This document shows, one piece after another, positions 56,151 to 64,000 of a DNA stretch of 64,000 nt (the first letter of the stretch is position 1; each line of letters begins with the position of its first letter). The stretch comes from Streptomyces fragilis. GTDB taxonomy: Bacteria; Actinomycetota; Actinomycetes; Streptomycetales; Streptomycetaceae. The DNA lies in contig NZ_BEVZ01000002.1 of the NCBI RefSeq assembly GCF_003112515.1, forward strand, positions 1,426,001-1,490,000, in the 5' to 3' direction. Position numbers and translations under genes: made by a program. The notes beneath the pieces are model-generated. The model saw nothing but the letters and a program-made list of their open reading frames with translations, did no database searches and was not told the origin of the DNA.

Positions 56151-56257
56151 GCGGATCGAGCCCGCATGACGGACCGCGCCCGCATGACGGACCGCGCCCG
56201 CATGACGGACCGCGCCCGCATGACGGACCGCGCCCGCATGAGCGGACCGCGCCCTGA
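56147..56257 (+). CDS. 36-aa PHDGPR-repeat peptide, coupled to bioF
   Basis: ATG 56147 overlaps the bioF stop (ATGA). The product is MSGSS followed by four PHDGPR hexads and PHERTAP. The underlying DNA is an 18-bp tandem repeat. The ATGA coupling and His-rich regularity could mean a real metal-binding micropeptide. It could also be a minisatellite whose frame happens to be open. No homologue known to me. Confidence 0.4.
   Translation: MSGSSPHDGPRPHDGPRPHDGPRPHDGPRPHERTAP
56161..56251 (+). repeat. 18-bp tandem repeat, four perfect copies plus a variant
   Basis: CCCGCATGACGGACCGCG at 56161, 56179, 56197 and 56215, then a variant with GAGCGG (56233-56251). A further diverged copy precedes them (56142-56160), overlapping the bioF stop. 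Confidence 0.95.
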
Positions 56258-56382
56258 CGCGTGGACGGTGCCGCCGATGAGCGGACGGCGCCCTGCTGCG
56301 TGTGGTCCGCATCCTCATACGGCGCGCCGGAAATAATTGCGCACACAAGGAAGTTGGGTCGTTCACGGCACAGGCCGCGACG

Positions 56383-56985
56383 ATGGGAGCACCCGTGGAC
56401 CGCTCGTTCCTCTTCCTTCTCGGCAGCGCCCGGCAGGGCGGCAACACCGAGGCGCTGGCGCGCGCCGCGGCCGAGCAACTTCCCGCCGGGGTCGAACAGC
56501 GGTGGCTGGACCTGACGCGGCTGCCCCTGGCCGGCTACGTCGACGCGCGCCACTCCGGCGAGTCATGGCCCGAGGTGCGCGGGCCGGAGGCGGAGAACGA
56601 GGCACTGCTGCGCGAAGCGACCGTCGCGGCCACCGACATCGTGATCGCCTCGCCGCTGTACTGGTACTCGGTCTCCTCCTGGACCAAGGCGTACCTGGAC
56701 CACTGGTCCAAGTGGCTGACCGTTCCCGGACTGGACTTCCGGGCCCGGATGGCCGGTGGCACCCTCTGGGGGGTCGCGGCGATGGGGGACCGGGACGAGA
56801 CGGTCGCCGAGCCGCTGCGGCTCATGCTGGGCAACACCGCCGCCTACCTGCGGATGGACTACGGCGGCCTGCTGCTGGGCAACGGCTCCGCGCCCGGGCA
56901 GGTCCTGGACGACACCCGGGCCCTGACGCGCGCCAAGACCTTCTTCGCCCGTCGCACCCCGGTCGCCCCCGCCGCCGGACAGTAG
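56383..56985 (+). CDS. NAD(P)H-dependent FMN reductase-like flavoprotein
   Basis: A 200-residue flavodoxin-fold protein: FLFLLGSARQGGNTEALARAAA (FMN phosphate loop), ASPLYWYSVSSWTKAYLDHWSKW (flavin and dimer region) and GGTLWGVAAMGDRD. It belongs to the NADPH-dependent FMN reductase / KefF-like family, which supplies reduced flavin or reduces quinones or azo dyes. ATG 56383 lies in a relatively AT-rich stretch (GGAAATAATTG upstream); GTG 56395 is an alternative. It converges on the ARPP-like gene with a 22-bp gap. Confidence 0.88.
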   Translation: MGAPVDRSFLFLLGSARQGGNTEALARAAAEQLPAGVEQRWLDLTRLPLAGYVDARHSGESWPEVRGPEAENEALLREATVAATDIVIASPLYWYSVSSWTKAYLDHWSKWLTVPGLDFRARMAGGTLWGVAAMGDRDETVAEPLRLMLGNTAAYLRMDYGGLLLGNGSAPGQVLDDTRALTRAKTFFARRTPVAPAAGQ

Positions 56986-57007
56986 GCGGCGGACGCGCGG
57001 AGGCCGT

Positions 57008-58174
57008 TCAGGCCTGTCCCTCGCGGCGCCGGCGCCGGTGGTGGTCGAGGACGTCCTGGCGCAGCAGGCTGCCGAAGCCGGCGTTCTCCAGGCGCAACGC
57101 CAGAGCCGTCTCCGTGATGCCGAAGTCCGCCGCGGTGTCGGCCAGGTGCCAGTCGTGGGCGGCGAGGCGGTCGAGCAGGTGGCCGCGGCGGATCTGGCTC
57201 TCGGAGAGGCGGAACGTCTTGAGGTAGGCGACCCGGCCCCGCTCGTCGGTGATCGCCTCGCCGATGTGGTTCTCCTCGTGCGGGCGGAAGGCGGGCAGGA
57301 ACCGCGACAGGGTGAAACGCCCGAGGCGGTACACCGTGCGCCAGGCGTACGTCTCCTGGAGGAGGCCCGCGGCCATCGTCCCGTCGTGGAACTCCGCCCA
57401 CTCGGCCTCCTGCCGCGACGCGGCGGCACGCAGGTCGGCCAGGGAACGGATCCGCGCACCGCCGAGGTCCGCCCGGAACTCCCGCACCGGCGGCATCAGC
57501 ATGGCGTAGTGGTACACCAGGTCGCCGTACAGGTCCTGCAACAACGTGGCGTGCAACGAGCGGTAGTCGTCGGGATGGGGGACCACGAAGGCCGCCGCGA
57601 GAGCGTCGGCCGCGTACAGCAGGACTCCGCACTGGCCGGGGTGGATCTCGAACACCCGCAGGGCCTCGGCCAGTCCGTCCACGGCCGCCCCCGCGTAGGC
57701 CTGCTCCGCACGCGGGGACAGGCCGTTGCGGACCGCCCGCTGCGACCACTCCTCCCAGGCGATCGACGGGCCGTCGAAGTGCAGCGCGAGATAACCCTCC
57801 AGGGCCAGGTGCAGGGGCAGGAAGCGGAGCCGGTCCCTGGCCTCGCGGCGGGCCGGCCGGCGGTGGACGCGCAGCGGCATCCACTCGGCGGGCGCCGGGT
57901 CCCTGTCGGCGGACAGCCGGGTGCCGTAGGCGGCGGCGGGGGAGCCGTCCTTGGTCCAGGTGGCGACGAAGCCGTGCGGCACGTACGAGAAGTAGCCGTC
58001 CCGCGGGCCGGTCCGCACGAAGCCGGCCGCCGCGTCGTACGCCCGCGCGCCGAGCCGCAGGTCCTCCACGGGCGCGTCACGCACCAGCGGGACCAGGCGT
58101 ACGGCGCCCCACACCTGGGCGGGCAGGGTGCGCAGGCCCGTCAGGTCGAGGGCGGACGGCGCGGGCGCGCTCAT
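57008..58174 (-). CDS. ARPP-like protein with C-terminal helix-turn-helix
   Basis: A 388-residue cytosolic protein. The N-terminal part (TLPAQVWGAVRLVPLVRDAPVEDLRLG) resembles the opening of ARPP-type domains described with RNA-repair gene neighbourhoods; this assignment is tentative. A middle mixed region follows (HPGQCGVLLYAADALAAAFVVPHPDDYR; LHATLLQDLYGDLVYHYAML). The last 50 residues look like a Fis-type helix-turn-helix: LADTAADFGITETALALRLENAGFGSLL. ATG 58174 overlaps the stop of the preceding TROVE-like gene (ATGA), so the two are made together. Possible roles: RNA or stress sensor with regulation. Known function: none. Confidence 0.72.
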   Translation of the reverse strand: MSAPAPSALDLTGLRTLPAQVWGAVRLVPLVRDAPVEDLRLGARAYDAAAGFVRTGPRDGYFSYVPHGFVATWTKDGSPAAAYGTRLSADRDPAPAEWMPLRVHRRPARREARDRLRFLPLHLALEGYLALHFDGPSIAWEEWSQRAVRNGLSPRAEQAYAGAAVDGLAEALRVFEIHPGQCGVLLYAADALAAAFVVPHPDDYRSLHATLLQDLYGDLVYHYAMLMPPVREFRADLGGARIRSLADLRAAASRQEAEWAEFHDGTMAAGLLQETYAWRTVYRLGRFTLSRFLPAFRPHEENHIGEAITDERGRVAYLKTFRLSESQIRRGHLLDRLAAHDWHLADTAADFGITETALALRLENAGFGSLLRQDVLDHHRRRRREGQA

Positions 58175-59613
58175 CGGGTCCTCCCGCGGCCGGCGGCGCG
58201 GGCCCGCAGCCGGGCCGCGCGGTCCTCCAGGTACGCGGTGAGCTCGGCCAGGCCGGTGCGGCCCTCCGCGAACTGGGCCAGTTCCACCAGCGCGGGCATG
58301 TCCTCCGCGTCGCGGATGCCCGCGGTGGGCACCGTCGGGGAGAGGCGGCGTACGTCGAAGCCTCCGGAGTCGTGGACCGGGTTGAGGTGCACGACGCTGG
58401 TGCGCCGCGCCGGGTCCAGCCGGGTCCGCCACACGCGCAGCACCTCGGCGGCCAGCCCCGGCGGCGCGTTGTCCCAGCCGTCCGAGACGATCACCAGCCG
58501 TGACGGGGCGGTGTCCAGGGCGTCGAGGATCCGCCGGCCGAGCGGGGTCGGCCCGTGCGGGAAGGCGAGCAGGGCGTCGTCGCGGCCGGACGTCCACAGT
58601 GCGGTGTAATCGTTGGCCAGCTCCGCCAGCAGGTGGTGGCAGGCCAGGGCGACGGCCAGCGGACGGCGCCGCTTCACGCCCGAGCCGTAGGCGGAGAAGC
58701 TGTCGTCGAGGACGGCGGTGACCTTGCCCCAGCGCCCCCGCAGCGGTCCGGCGGCCCGGCGGGCCGCGGACTCCAGGGCGCCGGTCAGCTCCGCGCGCCG
58801 GCGGACACGGTCCTCCACGGGCAGCGAGAGCACGTAGGAGGCGAGCCGGGTCAGCGGCATCCGCGTCAGGTCGGCCGGCACGTCGCCGGCGCCGTGCCGG
58901 AGGGCGGACTCCCGCAGCCGCAGCGTCTCCAGGCGGGTCATCCGCGGGGCGATGCGCTCCAGGAAGACGGCCCGGGGGACGCCCTGCCGGGCGGCGAACC
59001 CCTCGGCCACCGTGTACGGGAGGTCGTACAGGGCCGCCTTCTCGAAGTGGGCGCGGCGCCAGCTCTCCAGCAGCGGGGCGGCGTACCGGACGCGTGCCTG
59101 GGGGCGGAACAGGAAGTCCGCCAACTCGGCCCCGGCGGGCGGCAGATGGGCGTGGCGCAGCGCCGCCTTGAAGGCGCCGCGGTACTTCACCGCGTCGAGC
59201 GCCGGATCCGGGCGGGCGGCCAGCCAGTCGCGCATGATCGCCCGGGTGCGGCGGTTGTTCACCCGGGCCCGGCGCAGCGCCGAGAACAGCCCGTACACGC
59301 GCTGCGGGGGCAGCGACGCCAGCCGGGCCGCGATCAGGCGGCCCTCACGGCGGCGCTGCTCGACGGTGGCCTCGCCGGAGGTCTCCAGCAGGCGGCGGAC
59401 GATCAGCACCACGTTGTGGTCGTTGATGTCGAGCGCCAGGACACCGGCGTACAGGTCGCGGTAGTTGCCCAGCATGTAGGCGTGCAGGAAGTCCAGCGAC
59501 AGGCTCTGCTCGCCCGCCGAGGCGTGGAACTCCCGCTGCCCGGTCGCGGTGATCGCCGCGTTGACGAAGAGCAGCACGTCGTCGGCGGCGACGAGGTCGC
59601 CGAAGGTCTCCAT
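58171..59613 (-). CDS. TROVE/Ro60-like protein with vWA-type MIDAS
   Basis: A 480-residue protein. Residues 1-285 are all-helical and resemble the HEAT-repeat ring of TROVE/Ro60 RNA-binding proteins (YMLGNYRDLYAGVLALDIND, RARVNNRRTRAIMRDWLAARPD, AFKAALRHAHLPPAG). The C-terminal part is a vWA domain with a complete MIDAS: DDSFS at 303-307, Thr 356 in HGPTPLG and Asp 378 in VIVSDGWDN. Ro60 proteins bind misfolded small RNAs and Y RNAs. First gene of a two-gene operon with the ARPP-like protein. Start ATG 59613; a long frame beyond is spurious. No Y-RNA-like gene could be picked out by eye. Confidence 0.78.
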   Translation of the reverse strand: METFGDLVAADDVLLFVNAAITATGQREFHASAGEQSLSLDFLHAYMLGNYRDLYAGVLALDINDHNVVLIVRRLLETSGEATVEQRRREGRLIAARLASLPPQRVYGLFSALRRARVNNRRTRAIMRDWLAARPDPALDAVKYRGAFKAALRHAHLPPAGAELADFLFRPQARVRYAAPLLESWRRAHFEKAALYDLPYTVAEGFAARQGVPRAVFLERIAPRMTRLETLRLRESALRHGAGDVPADLTRMPLTRLASYVLSLPVEDRVRRRAELTGALESAARRAAGPLRGRWGKVTAVLDDSFSAYGSGVKRRRPLAVALACHHLLAELANDYTALWTSGRDDALLAFPHGPTPLGRRILDALDTAPSRLVIVSDGWDNAPPGLAAEVLRVWRTRLDPARRTSVVHLNPVHDSGGFDVRRLSPTVPTAGIRDAEDMPALVELAQFAEGRTGLAELTAYLEDRAARLRARAAGRGRTR

Positions 59614-59842
59614 GGTCGTCCCCCGGGATGCGCGAAGGCCGGCCGGGGAATGGGGGCACGAGCAGCGAATCATTGCTTCAAAGGCAGGTTCCGGAAGTCG
59701 CACCGAAGTCCCGCGGCCGGCAGCGCGACCGTAACAGAGCCGGAGGCGCCGCCTCCACCGGGTAAACACCGCCTCCACCGGGTGAACGCCGCGGTCAGCC
59801 GCGCGCGGTCGCGGAGGACCGCGCTGTCGATCGCCCGCGCGG

Positions 59843-60727
59843 TCAGCCGCCCGCGCAGTCCACCACGACCGCGGCGACCTGGTCGACGGCCGCCGGGTCG
59901 CGCCGGGTCCGGCGCGCCAGGAGCAGGTCGACCGACTCGCCGCCGGTGAGCGGCACATAGGTGACCCCCTCGACGTGCAGGCTCTGGACGGAGGCGGGGA
60001 CCAGGGCCACGCCGTGCCCGGCGGCGACCAGCACCACCAGGGTCGCCGTCTCACCGACCTCGAGGACCTGCGCCGGCTCGAAGCCCGCCCGCCGGCAGGC
60101 CGCCAGCACCAGGTCGTACATGGACGACCGGTGCTGCGAGGGATGGATGACGAACGGCTCCTCGGCGAGGTCCGCCAGCGGCACGCTGCGCCGGCCCGCC
60201 AGCCGGTGGTGCGCCGGCAGCACCGCCACCAGCGGCTCCGAGCGCAGGGGGAGGGTGCTGATGTCCTCCGCGTCGACGGCGCCCCGCAGGACGGCCAGGT
60301 CGAAGGCGCCCGACCGCAGCCCCTCCACCAGCTGCGGCGTGAGCGTCTCGCCCCGCAGCTCCAGGGTGATCCGGGGCAGCCTCGCCCGGACCGTACGGGC
60401 GACCCGGGGCAGCACGTCGTAGGTGGCGGTGCCGATGAACCCGACCGAGACCCGCCCGGCGTGGCCGGTGGCCAGCTCCCGCATGTGGGCCAGCGCCCGT
60501 TCCTCCTCGGCCACCAGGGCGCGGGCGTGACCGACCAGGTGGTGGCCCGCCTCCGTGAGCTCCACGTGCCGGGTGGAGCGGTTGAAGAGGGACACACCCA
60601 GCTCCCGCTCCAGCTGCTTGACCAGCTGGGACAGCGCGGGCTGCGCCACGTGCAGGCGGGCCGCCGCCCGCCCGAAGTGGCACTCCTCGGCCAGGGCGAG
60701 GAAGTGGCGGAGCTGGCGCAGTTCCAT
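59843..60727 (-). CDS. LysR-family regulator of the pcaFIJ genes
   Basis: A 294-residue LysR protein: N-terminal winged helix (MELRQLRHFLALAEECHFGRAAARLHVAQPALSQLVKQLERELG, residues 1-44) and a C-terminal effector domain with VSVGFIGTATYDVLPRVARTVRAR and FVIHPSQHRSSMYD. Style is the CatR/BenM/PcaQ group that responds to aromatic-catabolism intermediates. It is divergent from pcaF with a T-N11-A-type dyad between them and likely activates the pca genes using an intermediate such as beta-ketoadipate or muconate (inference). Confidence 0.93.
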   Translation of the reverse strand: MELRQLRHFLALAEECHFGRAAARLHVAQPALSQLVKQLERELGVSLFNRSTRHVELTEAGHHLVGHARALVAEEERALAHMRELATGHAGRVSVGFIGTATYDVLPRVARTVRARLPRITLELRGETLTPQLVEGLRSGAFDLAVLRGAVDAEDISTLPLRSEPLVAVLPAHHRLAGRRSVPLADLAEEPFVIHPSQHRSSMYDLVLAACRRAGFEPAQVLEVGETATLVVLVAAGHGVALVPASVQSLHVEGVTYVPLTGGESVDLLLARRTRRDPAAVDQVAAVVVDCAGG

Positions 60728-60746
60728 GCGCCCAGTCTAACGACAC

Positions 60747-60765
60747 TGATAAACACGGCTTATCA
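60747..60765. promoter_or_regulatory. LysR-type operator between regulator and pcaF
   Basis: TGATAA (60747-60752) and TTATCA (60760-60765) around seven bases, a dyad of the T-N11-A class, 19 bp from the LysR start and 56 bp before the pcaF start. It is the AT-richest part of the gap. Confidence 0.8.
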
Positions 60766-60820
60766 ATCCATGCGCACTGGGTCTTGGACGCGAACAAGTG
60801 CCGGCTCGTACGGTGAGCAG

Positions 60821-62026
60821 GTGACCGAGAGCTATCTGTACGCAGCAGCCCGCACGCCCTTCGGCAAGTTCTCCGGGGCCCTCGCCGACGTCCGGCCCGA
60901 CGACCTCGCCGCCGCGGCCGTCAAGGGCGTCCTCGCCAAGGCGCCCGAACTCGACCCCGCCGAGATCGGCGACGTCGTGTGGGGCAACGCCAACGGCGCG
61001 GGCGAGGACAACCGCAACGTCGGCAGGATGGCCGTCCTGCTGGCCGGCCTGCCCACCTCGGTGCCGGCCACCACGGTCAACCGGCTCTGCGGCTCCTCGC
61101 TGGACGCCGCGATCATCGGCTCCCGCGCCATCGAGACGGGCGACGCGGACATCGTGCTCACCGGCGGCGTGGAGTCCATGACCCGCGCGCCCTGGGTCAT
61201 GCCCAAGCCCGGCCGCGCCTTCCCGGCCGGCAACGTCACCGCGGTGTCCACCACCCTCGGCTGGCGGCTGGTCAACGAGCGCATGCCGAAGGAGTGGACC
61301 ATCTCCCTGGGCGAGGCCAACGAGCAGCTGGCCGACCGCTTCTCGATCTCCCGCGAGCGGCAGGACGAGTTCGCCGCCCGCTCCCACCTCCTCGCCGACG
61401 CGGCATGGAACGAGGGCTTCTACGACGACCAGGTGATCCCCGTCGTCGTCGACCGCAAGGGAACCGAGTTCACCCGGGACGAGGGCATCCGCCCCGGTTC
61501 CTCCGCCGAGAAGCTCGCCGGCCTCAAGCCTTCCTTCCGCCCCGACGGCGCCATCACGGCCGGCAACGCCTCGCCGCTCAGCGACGGCGCCTCCGCGGTC
61601 CTGCTCGGTTCCGGCGAGGCCGCCGACCGCATCGGGTCCGCCCCGCTCGCCCGCGTCGCCGGACGGGGCGTGTTCGCCCTGGATCCGCAGGAGTTCGGCT
61701 TCGCGCCCGTCGAGGCCGCGAACCGCGCGCTGAGGCGCGCGGGCATCTCCTGGGCGGACGTCACCGCCGTCGAGCTCAACGAGGCCTTCGCCGTGCAGTC
61801 GCTGGCCTGTGTGGACGCCTGGGGGATCGACCCGGACATCGTCAACACCAAGGGCGGCGCGATCGCCCTCGGCCACCCGCTCGGCGCGTCCGGCGGCCGC
61901 ATCCTCGCCACGCTGGCCCGCCGGCTCGAGGTGTCCGGCGAGCGCTGGGGCGTCGCGGCCATCTGCATCGGCGTCGGGCAGGCCCTCGCCGTGGTCCTCG
62001 AGAACGTCACCGGGGGCACCCGATGA
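60821..62026 (+). CDS. pcaF: Beta-ketoadipyl-CoA thiolase
   Basis: A 401-residue thiolase. Nucleophile Cys in NRLCGSSLDAA, GGVESMTRAPWVM, GNASPLSDGASAVLL, catalytic His in ALGHPLGASGGRI and terminal Cys in AAICIGVGQAL. The PWVM/PKPGRAFP block and company of pcaI/pcaJ fit PcaF, cleaving beta-ketoadipyl-CoA into succinyl-CoA and acetyl-CoA. GTG 60821 (VTESYLYAAARTPFG) is chosen; ATG 60770 in frame lies inside the promoter region. The stop overlaps the pcaI start (ATGA). Confidence 0.94.
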   Translation: MTESYLYAAARTPFGKFSGALADVRPDDLAAAAVKGVLAKAPELDPAEIGDVVWGNANGAGEDNRNVGRMAVLLAGLPTSVPATTVNRLCGSSLDAAIIGSRAIETGDADIVLTGGVESMTRAPWVMPKPGRAFPAGNVTAVSTTLGWRLVNERMPKEWTISLGEANEQLADRFSISRERQDEFAARSHLLADAAWNEGFYDDQVIPVVVDRKGTEFTRDEGIRPGSSAEKLAGLKPSFRPDGAITAGNASPLSDGASAVLLGSGEAADRIGSAPLARVAGRGVFALDPQEFGFAPVEAANRALRRAGISWADVTAVELNEAFAVQSLACVDAWGIDPDIVNTKGGAIALGHPLGASGGRILATLARRLEVSGERWGVAAICIGVGQALAVVLENVTGGTR

Positions 62027-62694
62027 CCGTCCGGCTGTGCGCACACGCCGACGAGGCGGTGGCCGGGATCGAGGACGGCTCCACCGTGCTCGTCGGAGGC
62101 TTCGGCATGGCCGGCATGCCGGTCGAGCTGATCGACGCCCTGATACGCCAGGGCGCCAAGGACCTCACCGTGGTCTCCAACAACGCCGGCAACGGCGACA
62201 CCGGACTCGCGGCGCTGCTCGCCGAGGGCCGCGTCCGCAAGGTGATCTGCTCCTTCCCGCGCCAGACCGACTCGTGGGTCTTCGACGAGCTCTACCGGTC
62301 CGGGCGGATCGAGCTCGAGGTCGTCCCGCAGGGCAACCTCGCCGAGCGGATACGGGCCGCGGGAGCGGGCATCGGCGCCTTCTACTGCCCCACCGGCGCC
62401 GGCACCCTCCTCGCCGAGGGCAAGGAGACCCGGGAGATCGACGGCCGCACCTACGTCCTGGAGTACCCGATCAAGGGCGACGTGGCGCTGATCGGCGCCC
62501 ACCGCGCCGACCGGATGGGCAACCTCGTCTACCGCAGGACCGCCCGCAACTTCGGACCGGTGATGGCCACGGCCGCCACCACGGTGATCGCCCAGGTCCG
62601 CGAGATCGTCGAGACCGGCAGCCTCGACCCCGAGGCCGTCGTCACCCCGAGCATCTACGTCGACCGCGTGGTGCAGGAGGCTCAGCGCGCATGA
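62023..62694 (+). CDS. pcaI: 3-oxoadipate CoA-transferase subunit A
   Basis: A 223-residue alpha subunit of a type I CoA-transferase: AHADEAVAGIEDGSTVLVGGFGMAGMP, VVSNNAGNGDTGLAALL, GAGIGAFYCPTGAGTLLAEGKE and YVLEYPIKGDVALIGAH. With PcaJ it moves CoA from succinyl-CoA to beta-ketoadipate. ATG 62023 overlaps the pcaF stop, and its stop overlaps the pcaJ start, giving a tightly coupled three-gene unit. Confidence 0.95.
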   Translation: MTVRLCAHADEAVAGIEDGSTVLVGGFGMAGMPVELIDALIRQGAKDLTVVSNNAGNGDTGLAALLAEGRVRKVICSFPRQTDSWVFDELYRSGRIELEVVPQGNLAERIRAAGAGIGAFYCPTGAGTLLAEGKETREIDGRTYVLEYPIKGDVALIGAHRADRMGNLVYRRTARNFGPVMATAATTVIAQVREIVETGSLDPEAVVTPSIYVDRVVQEAQRA

Positions 62695-63398
62695 ACGCCA
62701 ACACCGTGAACGCCACGAGCACTGCGAACGCCACGAGCACTGCGAACGCCGCGATCGGGGCCGGCGCCCCGCTCGGCAAGCACGAGATGGCGGCCCTGGT
62801 GGCCCGCGACATCCCGCGGGGCGCCTTCGTCAACCTGGGCATCGGCCAGCCGACCCTGGTCGCCGACCACCTGCCCGCCGACTCCGGGGTGGTCCTCCAC
62901 ACCGAGAACGGCATGCTCAACATGGGGCCGGCCGCCAAGGAGGGCGAGATCGACCCCGACCTCACCAACGCCGGCAAGGTACCGGTCACCGAGCTGCCCG
63001 GCGCCGCCTACTTCCACCACGCGGACTCCTTCGCCATGATGCGCGGCGGGCACCTGGACATCTGCGTCCTCGGCGCCTTCCAGGTCTCCGGCCGGGGCGA
63101 CCTGGCCAACTGGCACACCGGTGCGCCCGACGCCATCCCGGCCGTCGGCGGGGCGATGGACCTCGCCATCGGCGCCAAGAAGGTGTTCGTCATGATGACG
63201 CTCTTCGCCAAGGACGGCTCGCCGAAGCTGGTGCCCGAGTGCACCTACCCGCTCACCGGGCTGGGCTGCGTCGACCGCGTCTACACCGACCTCGCGGTCT
63301 TCGACGTCACCCCCGAGGGCGTGAAGGCCACCGCGACCTTCGGCGTCACCGTCGAGGAGCTCGCCGAGCGCCTCGAAGTGCCGCTGCTCACCGCCTGA
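62691..63398 (+). CDS. pcaJ: 3-oxoadipate CoA-transferase subunit B
   Basis: A 235-residue beta subunit. The catalytic Glu lies in VVLHTENGMLNMGP (ENG motif), with FVNLGIGQPTLVADHLP before and GGHLDICVLGAFQVSGRGDLANW after. The first 28 residues are an unusual Asn/Ala/Thr stretch (VNATSTANATSTANA), encoded by a short 18-bp direct repeat, ahead of the normal start of the fold; an internal start is possible but no ATG or RBS fits. Coupled to pcaI by ATGA. Confidence 0.95.
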   Translation: MNANTVNATSTANATSTANAAIGAGAPLGKHEMAALVARDIPRGAFVNLGIGQPTLVADHLPADSGVVLHTENGMLNMGPAAKEGEIDPDLTNAGKVPVTELPGAAYFHHADSFAMMRGGHLDICVLGAFQVSGRGDLANWHTGAPDAIPAVGGAMDLAIGAKKVFVMMTLFAKDGSPKLVPECTYPLTGLGCVDRVYTDLAVFDVTPEGVKATATFGVTVEELAERLEVPLLTA

Positions 63399-63413
63399 GA
63401 GCGGGAGAAGGGC

Positions 63414-63454
63414 CGGAGCCGTCCCCCGGGGTGACCCCTCGCGGAACGGCTCCG
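63414..63454 (+). terminator. Terminator after pcaFIJ
   Basis: CGGAGCCGT (63414-63422) pairs with ACGGCTCCG (63446-63454), 16 bp after the pcaJ stop. Confidence 0.8.
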
Positions 63455-63508
63455 TCCGGATAGCGGGCAGGCGACCGTAACAGCCCCCTTTCGTGTGACA
63501 CTCCGGTC

Positions 63509-64000
63509 ATGTTCTCGTCGTTCGGTGTCGTCAATCTCCCGACCTACCTGGCGGGCGTCCTGCTGATCGTCCTGCTCCCTGGTCCCAACTCCCTCTACGT
63601 GCTCTCCGTGGCCGCGCGGCGCGGCGTCCGCGCCGGCTACGCCGGGGCGGCCGGCGTGTTCTGCGGCGACACGGTGCTGATGACGCTGTCGGCGGCCGGC
63701 GTGGCCTCGCTGTTCCGGACCAACGCCATGCTCTTCGGGATCGTGAAGTACGTGGGCGCCGCCTACCTGGCGTGGGTGGCGATCGGCATGCTGCGGGCGG
63801 GCTGGGAGATGTGGCGCACCCGGCACGAGGCGGGCGGCACCGCCGAGACGGTCGCGGCCGCCGCGGCGGGGGAGTCGGGCGGCAAGGTGGAGCGTCCCTT
63901 CCGCCGCGCCTTCGTGGTCAGCCTGCTCAACCCCAAGGCGATCCTCTTCTTCATCTCCTTCTTCGTGCAGTTCGTCGACCCGACCTACGCCTACCCGGCG
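63509..64000 (+). CDS. LysE-family exporter, LeuE-like, 3'-partial
   Basis: The frame is open from ATG 63509 to the window end (164 codons visible). Features: first helix ending LLIVLLPGPNSLYVLSVAARRG, the LysE/RhtB signature region; GVFCGDTVLMTLSAAG; a polar loop (TRHEAGGTAETVAAAAAGES); second-half block VVSLLNPKAILFFISFFVQFVDP. This pattern resembles leucine exporters of the LeuE type. It is not closely similar to the LysE gene at 34485. It is cut by the window, so its end is unseen. No clear RBS. Confidence 0.9.
   Translation, partial: MFSSFGVVNLPTYLAGVLLIVLLPGPNSLYVLSVAARRGVRAGYAGAAGVFCGDTVLMTLSAAGVASLFRTNAMLFGIVKYVGAAYLAWVAIGMLRAGWEMWRTRHEAGGTAETVAAAAAGESGGKVERPFRRAFVVSLLNPKAILFFISFFVQFVDPTYAYPA

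Overview
The window is chromosomal DNA of a high-GC actinomycete, almost certainly a Streptomyces. Evidence: strong third-codon-position G/C, many GTG/TTG starts and 4-nt stop/start overlaps, a type I modular polyketide synthase (PKS), a CYP105-like P450, CBM2-tagged secreted enzymes, a perfect 14-bp CebR-type operator, and two short RRHVDL-type leader peptides typical of streptomycete sulfur loci. No rRNA, tRNA, CRISPR array, transposase or phage gene was seen.

Layout. (1) 1-13600: end of a PKS assembly line. It has the C-terminus of a catalytically dead KR plus ACP, a complete methylmalonyl KS-AT-DH-ER-KR-ACP module, then a separate KS-AT(malonyl)-ACP protein without thioesterase. A P450 converges on it across a 20-bp-stem terminator, followed by a phosphoesterase and an Sfp-type PPTase. 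(2) 13700-22800: housekeeping and accessory genes: methyltransferase; PadR regulator divergent from a SnoaL-like gene around a nested palindrome; a histidine-kinase remnant with an expanded 12-bp repeat; an AtsK/TauD-type dioxygenase behind a leader peptide; DUF72; HD hydrolase; FAD oxidase; DoxX; RDD protein. (3) 22900-29050: a beta-mannoside unit (GH2 mannosidase, LacI regulator, ROK kinase, ManA) with recurring ACCGGTT-core operator candidates. (4) 29500-35200: MFS exporter, pentapeptide protein with a decapeptide-repeat N-terminus, leader peptide plus Tat sulfatase, LysE exporter. (5) 35700-44400: plant-cell-wall functions: CBM2 protein under a CebR box and CE15 glucuronoyl esterase-CBM2 with CGAAA-type boxes, plus GNAT, membrane glutaredoxin, an SBD-HNH restriction enzyme and an FG-GAP protein. 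(6) 44450-51400: small enzymes, a solitary McrA-head-domain protein, a truncated tyrosine phosphatase, SpoIIE phosphatase, vWA protein, GNAT, and a 107-bp higher-order repeat. (7) 51420-56260: biotin genes bioD-bioA-bioB divergent from bioF, with a repeat peptide ORF overlapping bioF. (8) 56380-59620: FMN reductase and a coupled two-gene unit: a TROVE/Ro60-like MIDAS protein and an ARPP-like partner with a C-terminal helix-turn-helix. (9) 59840-64000: LysR regulator divergent from pcaF-pcaI-pcaJ, then a second LysE exporter cut by the window end.

The genes form several coherent units: mannoside uptake/degradation (mannosidase to mannose, ROK kinase, ManA to fructose-6-phosphate), organosulfur scavenging (dioxygenase and sulfatase, both behind leader peptides), xylan/cellulose attack, biotin synthesis and beta-ketoadipate catabolism. 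Most novel to me are the TROVE-like/ARPP-like operon, the pair of McrA-related proteins 2.6 kb apart, the paired sulfur leader peptides, and several coding minisatellites (12, 18 and 30 bp units).
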